A stretch of 64,000 bases of DNA from Pseudidiomarina aquimaris (GTDB lineage Bacteria > Pseudomonadota > Gammaproteobacteria > Enterobacterales > Alteromonadaceae), in assembly GCF_003987395.1 (NCBI RefSeq), contig NZ_PIPT01000001.1:124001-188000 (forward strand), in the 5' to 3' direction. This document shows, one piece after another, positions 16,600 to 26,659 of this stretch. The notes beneath the pieces were generated by a model that made no database searches, was not told the DNA's origin, and saw only the letters and a list, made by a program, of their open reading frames with translations. Each line of letters opens with the position of its first letter. Position 1 is the stretch's first letter. The position numbers and the translations under genes are program-made.

Positions 16600-19584
16600 T
16601 TAGAAGCTGTAACGCGCTCCAAACACATAACGGGGACCGTACTGACGTGCGAAGAGGAACTGTTCTTCGTAGCGTCCGTACCCTTCTTCGGTTTCATTGG
16701 TCAGGTTGATCCCTTCCAAGAAAACCGTAAATTTGTCGGTAACGTCATAGTTTATGCTCATGTCCCACTGGCCGTAAGCCTTGGCAAACTGTGGTGGGTT
16801 GTCGGCTGAGCCTTGAGCTTGGCCAACACCAATGAGGTAACTATCACGCCATGCGTAAGTGAGCTTCACTGACCAACCATGGTCTTCATAGAAGGCCTGG
16901 AGGTTAGCTGAGTCACTCAAACCAGAAAGGGGTGCTTGTTGGCTCAAACTATCGACATCAAACTTCACGTCACCGTCAACGACGGTTGCGTTAACGCCGA
17001 GGCCAAAGCCTGACTCACCAAACAAGTGCTGCACCGCCACCTCGAAGCCGTCGACGCTTTTCGCGTCAGTATTCGAAGGCTGGCTCACTTGCCATACAAT
17101 CAGTGGATCATCCGCATTGGGTTCAATCACACCTTCACCGTTACCGAAGCCAAGAGCCAGCATCTCTTCAAAGATGGCGGTACTGGTGGCTTGCTCACCA
17201 CGGCCTTCAAGCGATGCAACGGCTTGCTGGTAACGTGGACCTTCGAAGATATCGCGTAAGCCTTCGACGGTGATCTCGTTGATGGTGTTTTGAATGAAGT
17301 TATCGACGTCTTTACGGAAGTAACCAATCGATGCGTAGCTTCCTGGCGCGTAGTAGTATTCCAACGCCAAATCGATATTCGTCGATTCAAACGGTAACAG
17401 GTTAGGGTTACCTGTCGAGCCAGAACGTGAACCAGGCTTAGGGCTACCACTTAATGAACGACCACCGGCAAGGGCACCTAATGGCGCACGAGCAATGGTT
17501 TTACCGGTTGAGAAGCGACCAATGAGTTCATCAGTAAACTCAACTTTTAAGTCGAGCATTGGAAGCAATACGTCGTGCTCGCCGGTCAGGGTGAGGAAGT
17601 TCACCTGGTCGGTCGGTTCGTACTGCATGATCCATTCTGACGCACTTACCCAGTTAACTTGACGCTCAACACGTTGGGCAACATTACTGGTAACGTCAGT
17701 TTGCTCGTAACGTAGACCGACATTTAACTCAGCTAGGTAGTCACCGAGCATGAATTCCCAATCTGACTGAATGAAAATCGCATCGGTTACTTCGCGCAGG
17801 CTGTTGTTACTGTCGATACCGTCGAAGAAAGGCGCTGGCATGTAAGCATCGCTACCCATTAACTCTTCGGTCAAATAAGCAGTCTGACGCGCGACAGCCT
17901 CATCGTAATCAAAGGTGTAATAGTAATTCGTCATTAAGTTACTACCGCCACCGGCAAACTGGTCAAGGAAGTCACCTGTCGAATTGTAGGTGAACATGCC
18001 ATCTGGGAAGATTTGCGTGAACGATGGATTAAAGCCTGGGCCGCCACGTAAACCACTCCACGCAGTGTAGCCAGACAAATCTTGGTCAGTGCGCGATAAG
18101 CCAGCGGTAATTTTAACGAGCGGTGCGTCAAAAGTGTTGTAGTTGTACCAATCACCTTTCAATTGGTACTGCTTCACATTTGATTCACCTTCGCGACGGA
18201 AGAATTGGCTGAAGTTCGAGTCGATTTCGCTTGGTGCAAGCACGCTGGTTCCGTTGTTCCAGTTAACCAACATTTGCGGAATATCGCCTTGACGGAAATC
18301 GTAGATCTTCGAACGCAGCTGGTCTGAGCCCAAGATCACTTGACCAAACATGCCGCTGCCAGGGTCAGCACCGTCGTCGGTCGCGTTACTTGAATCATGG
18401 GCATCAAACCAGAGCCGCAAACTATCACTGACGTCATAGGTAATGTTCAGGCCAATGGACTTGGCTTTGACTTCAGTGGTGCCTTTCTCGGCGGTGAACG
18501 AGGCATCGTTACCGGCGATATCGGCATAAACCGCAGTACCATTTTCGTCGAGTTCGTAGGCATTAATGTTGCCGCCGAATTCGTTCCAGATACCCCAACC
18601 AAAGGCTTCACGGCCGGTGAGGGCGCGGCTGGTGGTGTAGTCTGTGGTAATAATGAGGTCGTCGACCGGAGCGAACTGCAAAGTAAATTGACCGTTGGTG
18701 CGTTCAGTCGCCAAATCAGCAAAGCCATAGTTCATGTCTTTCGGGAAGAAATGGTTACCAACGCGGTTACCTTCTTCATCGATAGGGCGTGGGTCGATCA
18801 CTTTGCTTGGGTCAAGGTCAGTGGGGAGACCGACGTTCGCCTGCCAACCTTGGACGTTGGCCTGTTGCAAGCGAAAATCACGACGCGATTGCGAAACAGT
18901 AAAGGCCACACCTACACGGTCGTCAGCAAAAGTATTGCTGTAAATTGCAGCAACTTCTGGCGTGACATCATCACCTGTTTCAACCGAAGTATCATGAATT
19001 CCCTTGCCCATGATGGTGAAGTTCTGACCTGGGCTCGCCAGTGGACGGCGGGTCACAATATTTACTGTCGCACCCAAACCACCACTTGGTGTGGCGGCGC
19101 GTGCGGTCTTATAGACTTCAAGTGAACGTACACCTACTGAAGACAGGTTTTCTAGGTTATACGAGCGGGTATAACCAGTCCCTGGCATTTGGCGCCCGTT
19201 GAGGGTCACCAAGTTAAACTCAGGACCGAAACCACGTACGGTAATTTGGCTACCTTCACCGTTGACTCGGCTTACCGATACACCGGTGATACGTTGCAGT
19301 GATTCGGCTAAGTTGGTGTCTGGAAACTTACCAATCTCTTCAGCAGAGATGGCGTCAACGACGCCGTCACTGTTGCGTTTAAAGTCCGTTGAGCGCGCAA
19401 GACTGCCGCGAATACCGCGAACCTGAAGAACTTCGACGTTTTCTTCTTGTACTTGCTCTTGCTCAGCTTGATTATTTTCAACCTCTTGCGCATAGAGCGG
19501 TGTCATCAAACCGGCGGTGAGAACTACTGACACAGCTGCCGCGACAGGGCTTTTCATAAACGTTGTTTTTTTCATCTTATTCAT
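16600..19584 (-). CDS. TonB-dependent outer-membrane receptor for glucan oligosaccharides
   Basis: A 994-residue receptor of the type NCBI calls TonB-dependent receptor (CirA/carbohydrate group). It has a signal peptide (~1-33, ends LYAQE), a TonB-box-like VEVLQVRGIRGSL stretch, and a plug domain with SAEEIGKFPDTNLAESLQRITGVSVSR and FNLVTLNGRQMP. A long beta-barrel ends in the aromatic RYSF signature. It lies 23 nt after the GH16 gene, so it is co-transcribed and shares the operator at 22321. It probably imports laminarin fragments across the outer membrane; substrate is inferred from neighbours. Confidence 0.9.
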   Translation of the reverse strand: MNKMKKTTFMKSPVAAAVSVVLTAGLMTPLYAQEVENNQAEQEQVQEENVEVLQVRGIRGSLARSTDFKRNSDGVVDAISAEEIGKFPDTNLAESLQRITGVSVSRVNGEGSQITVRGFGPEFNLVTLNGRQMPGTGYTRSYNLENLSSVGVRSLEVYKTARAATPSGGLGATVNIVTRRPLASPGQNFTIMGKGIHDTSVETGDDVTPEVAAIYSNTFADDRVGVAFTVSQSRRDFRLQQANVQGWQANVGLPTDLDPSKVIDPRPIDEEGNRVGNHFFPKDMNYGFADLATERTNGQFTLQFAPVDDLIITTDYTTSRALTGREAFGWGIWNEFGGNINAYELDENGTAVYADIAGNDASFTAEKGTTEVKAKSIGLNITYDVSDSLRLWFDAHDSSNATDDGADPGSGMFGQVILGSDQLRSKIYDFRQGDIPQMLVNWNNGTSVLAPSEIDSNFSQFFRREGESNVKQYQLKGDWYNYNTFDAPLVKITAGLSRTDQDLSGYTAWSGLRGGPGFNPSFTQIFPDGMFTYNSTGDFLDQFAGGGSNLMTNYYYTFDYDEAVARQTAYLTEELMGSDAYMPAPFFDGIDSNNSLREVTDAIFIQSDWEFMLGDYLAELNVGLRYEQTDVTSNVAQRVERQVNWVSASEWIMQYEPTDQVNFLTLTGEHDVLLPMLDLKVEFTDELIGRFSTGKTIARAPLGALAGGRSLSGSPKPGSRSGSTGNPNLLPFESTNIDLALEYYYAPGSYASIGYFRKDVDNFIQNTINEITVEGLRDIFEGPRYQQAVASLEGRGEQATSTAIFEEMLALGFGNGEGVIEPNADDPLIVWQVSQPSNTDAKSVDGFEVAVQHLFGESGFGLGVNATVVDGDVKFDVDSLSQQAPLSGLSDSANLQAFYEDHGWSVKLTYAWRDSYLIGVGQAQGSADNPPQFAKAYGQWDMSINYDVTDKFTVFLEGINLTNETEEGYGRYEEQFLFARQYGPRYVFGARYSF

Positions 19585-19607
19585 CGTCCGTTTTTGCGCT
19601 GTACGCG

Positions 19608-22244
19608 TTAAAAGTTAGCAATCTGCACGTTATCGATTTGGTACACCACGCCTTGGCCGGTGCCCCAAGCAGGGAAAACCATGATGACATTGATGTCACT
19701 GATATCGAGGCCAGCGTCAAACAGCTCTTGTAACGGGAAGTTGTAACGCGCCCATTCGCCGGCGACTGGGGCTGTATCGTAGTTGCCAGCAGAGAGTGGC
19801 AACTCTACCGCAGTTGCAGCACCTGTTGATTCAACCTTAAAGAACCAATCCGTTGGACCTGCACTCGGCTGATTAACAATACGCATGTCAAAGCTGATAG
19901 CGCCGTTGGCGACAAGCGGAGAAGCATCGTAACTTACGCCTTCGTCAGCTAAGAAGCCGAGCACGGTTTCAGGCCAGCCTGGAATTTCGAACTGAGCGAC
20001 TGAGCCGTAAGGGGCATCGGCAGAAACGATCGTAGGCGTCGTGCCTGCACAGCAATCCCACAATGACCAACCACTTGCGATATTGTTTTCAAAAATGGTC
20101 AAACCGTCGTTGCCTGCGCTTGGGTTATAGATGCGCGCTTCGTCTACGCGGTAGACCGCACCATCACCGGTTCCCCAAGCAGGGAAGATCATGATGACGT
20201 CAATCGCAGATACATCTAAGCCCAAATCGGAAAGCTCTTGTAAGCTAAACGTGTAGGTTTGCCATTCGCCAGTGATAGGTGCGTTACCGGCGTTGCCCGT
20301 GGCTAAGTCGACTTCAACAGCAGTTGAGGCGCCGTCGCTTTCGATCTTGAATTTCCATACGGCATCTGCGCTAGCTGGTGGGTTCACAACTTTCATGTCG
20401 AACTGCACCACACCCTCGATAAGAAGAGCACTGGCGTCGAATTGAATACCACTGCCATCGGCAGGTTTAAAGCCCATAACCGTTGGCGTTGCACCAATGG
20501 AGAACTCAGCAACTTGGCCACGTTCTTCGTCAGTGACAACTTCTGGGGTGGTACCGCCACAGCAATCCCACAATGGCCAATCTGGATTCGCTTCGTCGCC
20601 AAACAATACGAGTTCAGGAGAAGGACCTTCTGGCGCGGCAATTTCTACATTATTCAACAAGTATTCAGCACCTTCACCGGTTCCCCAAGCAGGGAAGACC
20701 ATGATGACATCAATCGCAGAAACATCGAGACCAGCGTCAGATAAAACTTGCAGCGGGAAGGTGACGGTTTGCCATTCGCCGGCAACCGGTGCTACGCCTT
20801 CTTCGCTTGAACTGATCGGCAGCTCGGCAAAGGTAGAGCCTTCGTTACTTTCGACTTTGAACAACCAGGTAGTTGCCGCGGCAGGTTGCGATACGACTTT
20901 TAGGTCGAAGGAAACAGAACCGGTCTCCAGGATCGGCGAGGCATCGAAAGGTGAGGGCTGGCCATTCGGGTCGGTAATAAATGCTGAACGCGAGACAAAA
21001 CCATTTACGGTTGGCGTCGCACCTACTGTAAAGCGGTACGATGGGCCTTTCTCAGCATCATCCACCAACTCAGGAGTTGAACCACCACAGCAATCCCATG
21101 CTGGCCAATTTGGATTCGGCGTACCATCAAAGATGGTCAGATTGCGCGCAACACCGTCAGATGGCGGTGACGGAATTGGCGCTTCACCTTCAACCAAGGT
21201 GTCTTCGTCAAGATAACCGGCACGAATGGTTTCACAGCCTTTACCGGTGATGGGGTCAGCTGCACATTCGTAAACGCGAACATAATCGATTTCAAACGTT
21301 TGACCATTCGCAAAAGCCTCGGCATCAATGCCAAGCTCATTCACATTTTCTGGCCAGGTGCCACCAACCGCTAGATTAAGAAGCAGGTGGAAGCGCTCGT
21401 CAAACGGCGCCGCATCGTAAACCGTCTCGAGTTCACCCGTGGCTTGGTTATAAAACTCAGCAAACCAACCGCGATGACGAAGGCCTACTGCTTCGCCTTT
21501 GCTGTTATAGCGCACACGTGATTGTTGTTGCGTTTGATAGAGGTAACCGTCGACATACCAACGCATTTCACCTTCTTGCCACTCGATGGTGTAAGTGTGG
21601 AAATCATCAGCAGGGTTGGCGCCGTCAGGAAGTTTATAGGCTTTACCCGAAGAGGAGTTTTGCGGCGCGTCACGACCGTAGTGGAGCGTACCGTAAACAT
21701 GAGATTCAGGATTTCCCTCAGCGTCAGCAGCTTTGAGGTTGACCGCTTCGACAATATCGATTTCACCAGATTTTGGCCAGCCACCATAAACTTCATCGGT
21801 GGGCATCATCCACACCGCAGGCCAGGTACCTTGACCAAACGGCATTTTGGCGCGAACTTCGATACGGCCGTATTTGAAATCGCCTTTGTATTTGGTGTTT
21901 AGGCGAGCAGAAGTGTAGGGCTTTTCAGCGCCTTCTTCAGCGGGTAGGGCAACAATCTTTAACGATCCGTCGGAGACGAACGCATTGTCTGAGCTGTCGG
22001 TGTAACACTGTTGTTCCTGGTTACCACCACCGGCACAGTTGACCTCAAAGTTCCATTTATTTTCATCGATGCTGCTGCCGGAGAATTCATCACTCCAGAC
22101 GAGTTGCCAATCATCTACCGGCGCGGTTGTGTCGACGGCATCAAAATCCGAATTGGTTTTGACATCACCACCGCCACAGCCGACGAGGCCGAGGGTCAGA
22201 AAGAGCGCCGCAATCGGGCTCTTGGTTAGAGTTCTGTTAGACAT
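19608..22244 (-). CDS. GH16 laminarinase lipoprotein with three tandem C-terminal modules
   Basis: An 878-residue lipoprotein. The lipobox is LVGC (Cys ~23). The GH16 catalytic domain (~45-330) has the ExDxxE motif in GEIDIVEAVN (~160) and the WPAVWMMP strand before it, the laminarinase type. Three repeated modules follow, each ~170-175 residues, beginning near residues 375, 550 and 720. Each carries WDCCGG (or WDCCAG), then TPxVxGF, then WFFKVES-like and VIMVFPAWGTG segments. These look like beta-sandwich carbohydrate-binding modules, similar in plan to the C-terminal part of the GH3 enzyme. It would cut beta-1,3-glucan at the cell surface. Confidence 0.9.
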   Translation of the reverse strand: MSNRTLTKSPIAALFLTLGLVGCGGGDVKTNSDFDAVDTTAPVDDWQLVWSDEFSGSSIDENKWNFEVNCAGGGNQEQQCYTDSSDNAFVSDGSLKIVALPAEEGAEKPYTSARLNTKYKGDFKYGRIEVRAKMPFGQGTWPAVWMMPTDEVYGGWPKSGEIDIVEAVNLKAADAEGNPESHVYGTLHYGRDAPQNSSSGKAYKLPDGANPADDFHTYTIEWQEGEMRWYVDGYLYQTQQQSRVRYNSKGEAVGLRHRGWFAEFYNQATGELETVYDAAPFDERFHLLLNLAVGGTWPENVNELGIDAEAFANGQTFEIDYVRVYECAADPITGKGCETIRAGYLDEDTLVEGEAPIPSPPSDGVARNLTIFDGTPNPNWPAWDCCGGSTPELVDDAEKGPSYRFTVGATPTVNGFVSRSAFITDPNGQPSPFDASPILETGSVSFDLKVVSQPAAATTWLFKVESNEGSTFAELPISSSEEGVAPVAGEWQTVTFPLQVLSDAGLDVSAIDVIMVFPAWGTGEGAEYLLNNVEIAAPEGPSPELVLFGDEANPDWPLWDCCGGTTPEVVTDEERGQVAEFSIGATPTVMGFKPADGSGIQFDASALLIEGVVQFDMKVVNPPASADAVWKFKIESDGASTAVEVDLATGNAGNAPITGEWQTYTFSLQELSDLGLDVSAIDVIMIFPAWGTGDGAVYRVDEARIYNPSAGNDGLTIFENNIASGWSLWDCCAGTTPTIVSADAPYGSVAQFEIPGWPETVLGFLADEGVSYDASPLVANGAISFDMRIVNQPSAGPTDWFFKVESTGAATAVELPLSAGNYDTAPVAGEWARYNFPLQELFDAGLDISDINVIMVFPAWGTGQGVVYQIDNVQIANF

Positions 22245-22320
22245 AACTGAGTTCCTGGTTGATTACTCATGTTGTACTGCTTTTGTAATTATTAGAATTC
22301 TTGCTTTTTAAAAGCTGCTC

Positions 22321-22338
22321 TATGAAAGCGCTTTCATA
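22321..22338. promoter_or_regulatory. LacI-family operator 2
   Basis: A perfect 18-bp palindrome TATGAAAGCGCTTTCATA, about 77 nt upstream of the GH16 start. Its central 16 bp are identical to operator 1 (12682-12697), joining the GH16-receptor operon to the same regulon. Confidence 0.87.
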
Positions 22339-22397
22339 ACATAGAACAAGAAATTTTTTGCGTCAATCACGTTCGCCGAAAAATCCTTATTTATTTG

Positions 22398-23453
22398 TTA
22401 ACAGGTGCTGACAGAAGCTGTCGATGAAGTCGGTGCAGTCGTGGTATTCGTGGCATGCAGCCATGCTATTGTGGTGTCAAGCATACGTTGACTAAAGCCC
22501 CATTCGTTATCGTACCAAGCCATAACTTTCACCAAGCGACCACTGACTCGGGTCTGACTGGCATCGAAAACAGCAGAATGCGGATTATGGTTAAAATCGG
22601 TCGAAACCAGCGGCAGGGTATTGATACTTAACACTTGGCCGAGTTTCCCTTGGATGGCTTCACGAATAATTTGATTCACTTCTTCAACACTGGTGTCACG
22701 TTGGGCGATAAAAGACAGATCAACCAAGGAAACGTTGGGCGTCGGTACGCGTACCGCGAGACCGTCAACTTTACCTTGTAGCTCAGGAATCACTAAGCCC
22801 ACAGCTGCCGCCGCTCCAGTTTTTGACGGGATCATCGAGAGCGCAGCAGCGCGAGCTCGTTGCGGATCGCTGTGGTAAGCGTCGTTGAGATTCTGATCAT
22901 TGGTGTAGGCATGGACCGTTGTCATCAGGCCGTTCTCTATACCTAACGCATCATGCAGAGGCTTCGCGACAGGTGCTAGACAATTGGTGGTACAAGAGGC
23001 GTTGGAAACGATCTCATGACTATCATTCAATAACTGGTCGTTGACACCATACACAATGGTCGCATCCGCACCTTTCGCTGGAGCTGAGACCAGCACTTTG
23101 CGCGCCCCAGCTTGACGGTGGAGGTCGGCTTTCTCGCGTTGGGTAAATAAGCCTGTGCATTCGTAGACCACATCAATACCGAGCTGCTGCCAAGGCAGCT
23201 TGCTTGGGTCGCGCTCGCTGAGCAACTTGATAGAATGCTCGCCGATCTGCAGTGCGTCACCTTGCGTTGTAACCTCAGCCTTTAAAGGTCCGTGCACGGA
23301 ATCAAACTTTAACAGATGGGCGTGAATGGCCGGATCGCCAAGGTCATTAATGGCAACGATTGTGATTGTGTCCTGCAATTCGCGCTCAAGCCAGGCACGA
23401 ACGATGTTTTTCCCAATGCGGCCAAACCCATTGATAGCCACGCGAATAGTCAT
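22398..23453 (-). CDS. gapA: Glyceraldehyde-3-phosphate dehydrogenase
   Basis: A 351-residue type I GAPDH. The NAD-binding start is [11 protein letters not shown] and the catalytic cysteine is C154 in SNASCTTNC. The C-terminal [14 protein letters not shown] block is complete. It oxidises glyceraldehyde-3-phosphate to 1,3-bisphosphoglycerate, the step after KDPG cleavage. It starts 2 nt after hexR and is co-transcribed with it, which is the HexR-gap arrangement of many marine gammaproteobacteria. The ~18-residue Thr/Ser-rich tail ending in Cys is unusual for GAPDH. Confidence 0.95.
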   Translation of the reverse strand: MTIRVAINGFGRIGKNIVRAWLERELQDTITIVAINDLGDPAIHAHLLKFDSVHGPLKAEVTTQGDALQIGEHSIKLLSERDPSKLPWQQLGIDVVYECTGLFTQREKADLHRQAGARKVLVSAPAKGADATIVYGVNDQLLNDSHEIVSNASCTTNCLAPVAKPLHDALGIENGLMTTVHAYTNDQNLNDAYHSDPQRARAAALSMIPSKTGAAAAVGLVIPELQGKVDGLAVRVPTPNVSLVDLSFIAQRDTSVEEVNQIIREAIQGKLGQVLSINTLPLVSTDFNHNPHSAVFDASQTRVSGRLVKVMAWYDNEWGFSQRMLDTTIAWLHATNTTTAPTSSTASVSTC

Positions 23454-23455
23454 AA

Positions 23456-24316
23456 TTACTCCTTGTTCTCTGTCGTTTTTTGGTAACGCGAATCACGTAA
23501 GCTGGCTTTGATAAGCCGTAATTTTTCACGGAACTCGGGCCCTTTATCTAAAGTAAAGCCGGTAACAAGCACATCGATGATGACCAGTTGTGCGATCCGT
23601 GATGCCATCGGCATGTAGACATCCGTGTCTTCTGGCACTTGCGTCGACAGCACAATATCGCACTCGGCAGCGAGCGGACTGTTTGCTGCGGTTAGGCCAA
23701 TTACCGTTGCAGCGCTTGTTTTAGCTATGGCCGCGACTTCGCAGAGCGCCTTGGTACGACCGGTATGGCTGATAAACACCAAGACATCGCCGGCCTTGGC
23801 ATTAATCGCCGCCATGCGTTGCATCAGTACGTCATCGGAAAACTGTACCGGTGTGTCGAAGCGAAGAAACTTGTTGTGTGCGTCATGGGCTACAGAGGCC
23901 GACGCGCCGAGTCCGAAGAAAGCAATTTTTGTCGCGGCATTTAGTTTGGTAATCGCATCGTGCAGCGCGTCATTGTCGACGTGATTGCGGGTGACGTTCA
24001 GAGCCGCCATGGTCGATTCAAAGATTTTCGCCGTATAGTCAGCAAGACTGTCGTTTTGCTCAACATGGCGATTGACGTAGGGCGTTCCTTTGACCAAGCT
24101 TTGCGCGAGCAATAACTTAAAGTCGGGGTAGCCCTTGGCGCCCATGGTGCGACAGAAACGGTTGACTGTTGGTTCGCTCACTTCTGCGCGCTCAGCCAGA
24201 CTTGCTATGCTTTGATGGATAGCGGTTTGCGGATCGGCCAGAATAACTTGGGCGACCTTGCGCTCTGATTTACTGAGCTTAGGCAAGCTGTGCTGTAACT
24301 GTTCGATAAGGTTCAT
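23456..24316 (-). CDS. hexR: HexR, RpiR-family regulator of central sugar metabolism
   Basis: A 286-residue regulator with an N-terminal RpiR helix-turn-helix ([29 protein letters not shown]) and a C-terminal SIS sugar-phosphate domain ([23 protein letters not shown], then [10 protein letters not shown]). HexR binds KDPG and controls zwf, edd, eda and gap genes. Position confirms it: divergent from zwf, with a perfect HexR box 21 nt upstream of its own start, so it should regulate both itself with gapA and the operon on the other strand. Confidence 0.95.
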   Translation of the reverse strand: MNLIEQLQHSLPKLSKSERKVAQVILADPQTAIHQSIASLAERAEVSEPTVNRFCRTMGAKGYPDFKLLLAQSLVKGTPYVNRHVEQNDSLADYTAKIFESTMAALNVTRNHVDNDALHDAITKLNAATKIAFFGLGASASVAHDAHNKFLRFDTPVQFSDDVLMQRMAAINAKAGDVLVFISHTGRTKALCEVAAIAKTSAATVIGLTAANSPLAAECDIVLSTQVPEDTDVYMPMASRIAQLVIIDVLVTGFTLDKGPEFREKLRLIKASLRDSRYQKTTENKE

Positions 24317-24336
24317 AGCTAAATCCTAGTCTATTT

Positions 24337-24351
24337 TGTAATTAAATTACA
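24337..24351. promoter_or_regulatory. HexR box
   Basis: TGTAATTAAATTACA, a perfect palindrome equal to the known HexR consensus, lies in the hexR-zwf divergent region. It would control hexR-gapA and the zwf operon together. Confidence 0.92.
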
Positions 24352-24397
24352 TTTTAATGGATTTTATAGCAATAGGTTGCTAGCATCTTAGTCGATT

Positions 24398-24412
24398 TGT
24401 TGGAAAATTACA
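24398..24412. promoter_or_regulatory. Possible second, imperfect HexR site near zwf
   Basis: TGTTGGAAAATTACA matches the upstream HexR box at 11 of 15 positions, including the whole right half. It ends 39 nt before the zwf start. It could be a weaker second site; half-sites of AT-rich motifs also arise by chance. Confidence 0.4.
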
Positions 24413-24451
24413 TAATAAGAAGAAAATACAGACCCACAAAAGAGGAATGTC

Positions 24452-25927
24452 ATGACCACGTCTGCAGCCTGTTGCGATTTGATTTTATTCGGGACTTTGG
24501 GCGATCTGGCACGGCGCAAGCTGCTACCAGCGCTGTATCAGTTAGAAAAGTCGGGCTTATTGCACGCCAACGCGCGCGTTGTTGGTGTGGCACGCGATGA
24601 CATCGACACCAGCGCCTACCGCGAACAGGTACTGGCAAGCTTAAACAAATTCATGACCAAAGAAGCTGTTGACGACGAAGTCTGGTCACGCTTTGCTGAA
24701 AAACTTCATTACTGTAACGTCGATCTCAAAGATATCGCTGCTTATCAAACCATTGCCGATATCGTAAAGCCTGCAGAAGGGCGCACGCCGATTAGTTACC
24801 TCGCAACCCCGCCGCAGCTTTTTTCGACCATTTGTGACGGCCTCAGCAGTATTGGCTTAACCAAGCAGCCAGCGCGGGTAGTGTTGGAAAAACCGCTGGG
24901 CGAAGATTTGCCTTCGTCGTGCGCAATCAATAAACAAGTGGCTGAATATTTTGACGAATCTCAAGTGTACCGTATCGACCATTATCTTGGTAAAGAAACG
25001 GTGCTTAATCTACTTGCGCTGCGTTTTGCCAATTCTATTTTTTCTGATCAATGGAATCACAATACCATCGACCATATCCAAATCACCGCTGCTGAGCAGG
25101 TGGGTGTTGAAGGGCGTTGGAGCTATTACGATGACGCAGGTCAGCTGCGCGATATGGTTCAAAACCACCTTCTACAGGTGCTATCGCTGATTGCGATGGA
25201 GCCACCCACGCGCCTTGATACCGAGAATATCCGTGAAGAGAAACTCAAAGTTTTGCGTTCCCTGCGTCCAGTAACCGCTGACAATGTGCAAGATGACACG
25301 GTACGGGGTCAATACACTGCTGGGTTTGTTGCCGACAGTAAAGTGCCAGGCTACTTAGAGGAAGAGGGTGCTCGTAAAGAGAGCTCGACCGAGACTTTTG
25401 TGGCGCTTAAGGCTCATATCGATAACTGGCGTTGGTCAGGTGTGCCGTTTTACTTGCGCACCGGCAAGCGCATGCCAGAAAAGCGCACCGAGGTCGTCAT
25501 TACCTTTAAGCGTCAACCGCACAATATCTTCCATGAAAGCTTAAGCCAACTGCCGCCAAACCGCTTGATTATTCGGTTGCAGCCTGACGAAGGCGTCGAA
25601 ATTCAAATGATGAATAAAGTGCCAGGACTCGGTAAGCAGATGCAGCTAAAACCGACGACCTTAGATTTAAGCTTTTACGAAACCTTTGAAAACAAGCGCA
25701 TTGCCGACGCTTATGAACGTTTATTGCTAGAAGCGATTCAAGGCAACCAATATTTGTTTGTGTCGCGCGAGGAAGTTGAGCACGCATGGCGCTGGATCGA
25801 CGGTATTCGAGCTGCGTGGTCGCATTTGGGCGAACTGCCGAAGAGCTACCAAGCCGGTACTTGGGGGCCTGTAGCCTCCGTAACGCTGCTTGCCCAAGAT
25901 GGCCGCGAGTGGGACGACGACGCGTAA
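24452..25927 (+). CDS. zwf: Glucose-6-phosphate 1-dehydrogenase
   Basis: A 491-residue enzyme. The nucleotide-binding start is LILFGTLGDLARRKLLPALY, and the active-site block RIDHYLGKE starts at R174. It oxidises glucose-6-phosphate to 6-phosphogluconolactone with NADP+, the first committed Entner-Doudoroff step. The GAGGAATGTC leader before the ATG supports the start. It is first gene of zwf-pgl-edd-glk-eda. The usual GASGDLA motif reads GTLGDLA here, a small departure. Confidence 0.96.
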   Translation: MTTSAACCDLILFGTLGDLARRKLLPALYQLEKSGLLHANARVVGVARDDIDTSAYREQVLASLNKFMTKEAVDDEVWSRFAEKLHYCNVDLKDIAAYQTIADIVKPAEGRTPISYLATPPQLFSTICDGLSSIGLTKQPARVVLEKPLGEDLPSSCAINKQVAEYFDESQVYRIDHYLGKETVLNLLALRFANSIFSDQWNHNTIDHIQITAAEQVGVEGRWSYYDDAGQLRDMVQNHLLQVLSLIAMEPPTRLDTENIREEKLKVLRSLRPVTADNVQDDTVRGQYTAGFVADSKVPGYLEEEGARKESSTETFVALKAHIDNWRWSGVPFYLRTGKRMPEKRTEVVITFKRQPHNIFHESLSQLPPNRLIIRLQPDEGVEIQMMNKVPGLGKQMQLKPTTLDLSFYETFENKRIADAYERLLLEAIQGNQYLFVSREEVEHAWRWIDGIRAAWSHLGELPKSYQAGTWGPVASVTLLAQDGREWDDDA

Positions 25928-25963
25928 GTTGGCTTTAAGCTAGTGAAGTAAAAGAGATACAGA

Positions 25964-26656
25964 ATGACTGCTTTAGTAAAAGAATTTAATCACGATAGTG
26001 ACTTAATCGACCAGTTTTCACGCCAACTGTGCCGCGAGTTGGAGCAGGCCGTTGCGGAACGCGGACATGCTTATTTGGTGGTGTCTGGTGGGCGCACCCC
26101 CGTGCCATTATTCGAGCGTCTAAGTAAGCAGATGCTGCCGTGGCCAAAGATTACGATTTTGCTCGCTGACGAACGTTGGTTGCCAGCGACCGATGCTCAG
26201 AGCAATGAGCGTTTAGTGCGAGCGCACTTACTGCAACATCAGGCTGCAGCCGCGAATTTTATTAGCTTACTAACAGCTGACGCTGACGCTGCCGATGCTG
26301 TTGCGCAGATCAACGAGCGCTTGGCGAAGGTGCCGCGTTTTGATGTGGTTATTTTGGGTATGGGCGAAGACGGGCATACCGCATCACTTTTCCCGTGTAG
26401 CGCCGAACTCGAGCATGCGCTCAGCACAGATGACGCTGTCGCAGCGATGACGCCAACAACGGCACCGCATCAGCGCATGACGTTAAGCTTGTCGCGGCTG
26501 TTAAACAGCCGCCAAATCTATTTTCATCTCTCGGGGGCGGGCAAAGCTAAAGTGCTTGCACAAGCCCTGCAGGAAAACGCCGACTTTCCCGTAAGTTGGG
26601 TATTGCAGCAGGACAGTGTTCCCGTTGAGGTCATGCTGGCAGTGCCAGAGGAGTAA
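25964..26656 (+). CDS. pgl: 6-phosphogluconolactonase
   Basis: A 230-residue enzyme of the SOL/DevB group: VSGGRTPVPLFERLS near the start, LLADERWLPATDAQSNERL, and LGMGEDGHTASLFPCS around residue 130. It hydrolyses 6-phosphogluconolactone. It follows zwf by 36 nt and precedes edd by 3 nt, consistent with one transcript. Confidence 0.95.
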   Translation: MTALVKEFNHDSDLIDQFSRQLCRELEQAVAERGHAYLVVSGGRTPVPLFERLSKQMLPWPKITILLADERWLPATDAQSNERLVRAHLLQHQAAAANFISLLTADADAADAVAQINERLAKVPRFDVVILGMGEDGHTASLFPCSAELEHALSTDDAVAAMTPTTAPHQRMTLSLSRLLNSRQIYFHLSGAGKAKVLAQALQENADFPVSWVLQQDSVPVEVMLAVPEE

Positions 26657-26659
26657 ATT

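Noticed and set aside
18397-19125. 242-residue plus-strand ORF opposite the TonB receptor
   Set aside because: Antisense to a well-supported receptor gene, no recognised domain; open frame follows from codon bias.
20497-21216. 239-residue plus-strand ORF opposite the GH16 repeats
   Set aside because: Antisense to the laminarinase modules; repeats in it mirror the sense repeats and do not form an independent protein.
22279-22293. TGTAATTATTAGAAT before GH16 as a HexR box
   Set aside because: Only the left half matches; the region is AT-rich and already has a clear LacI operator.
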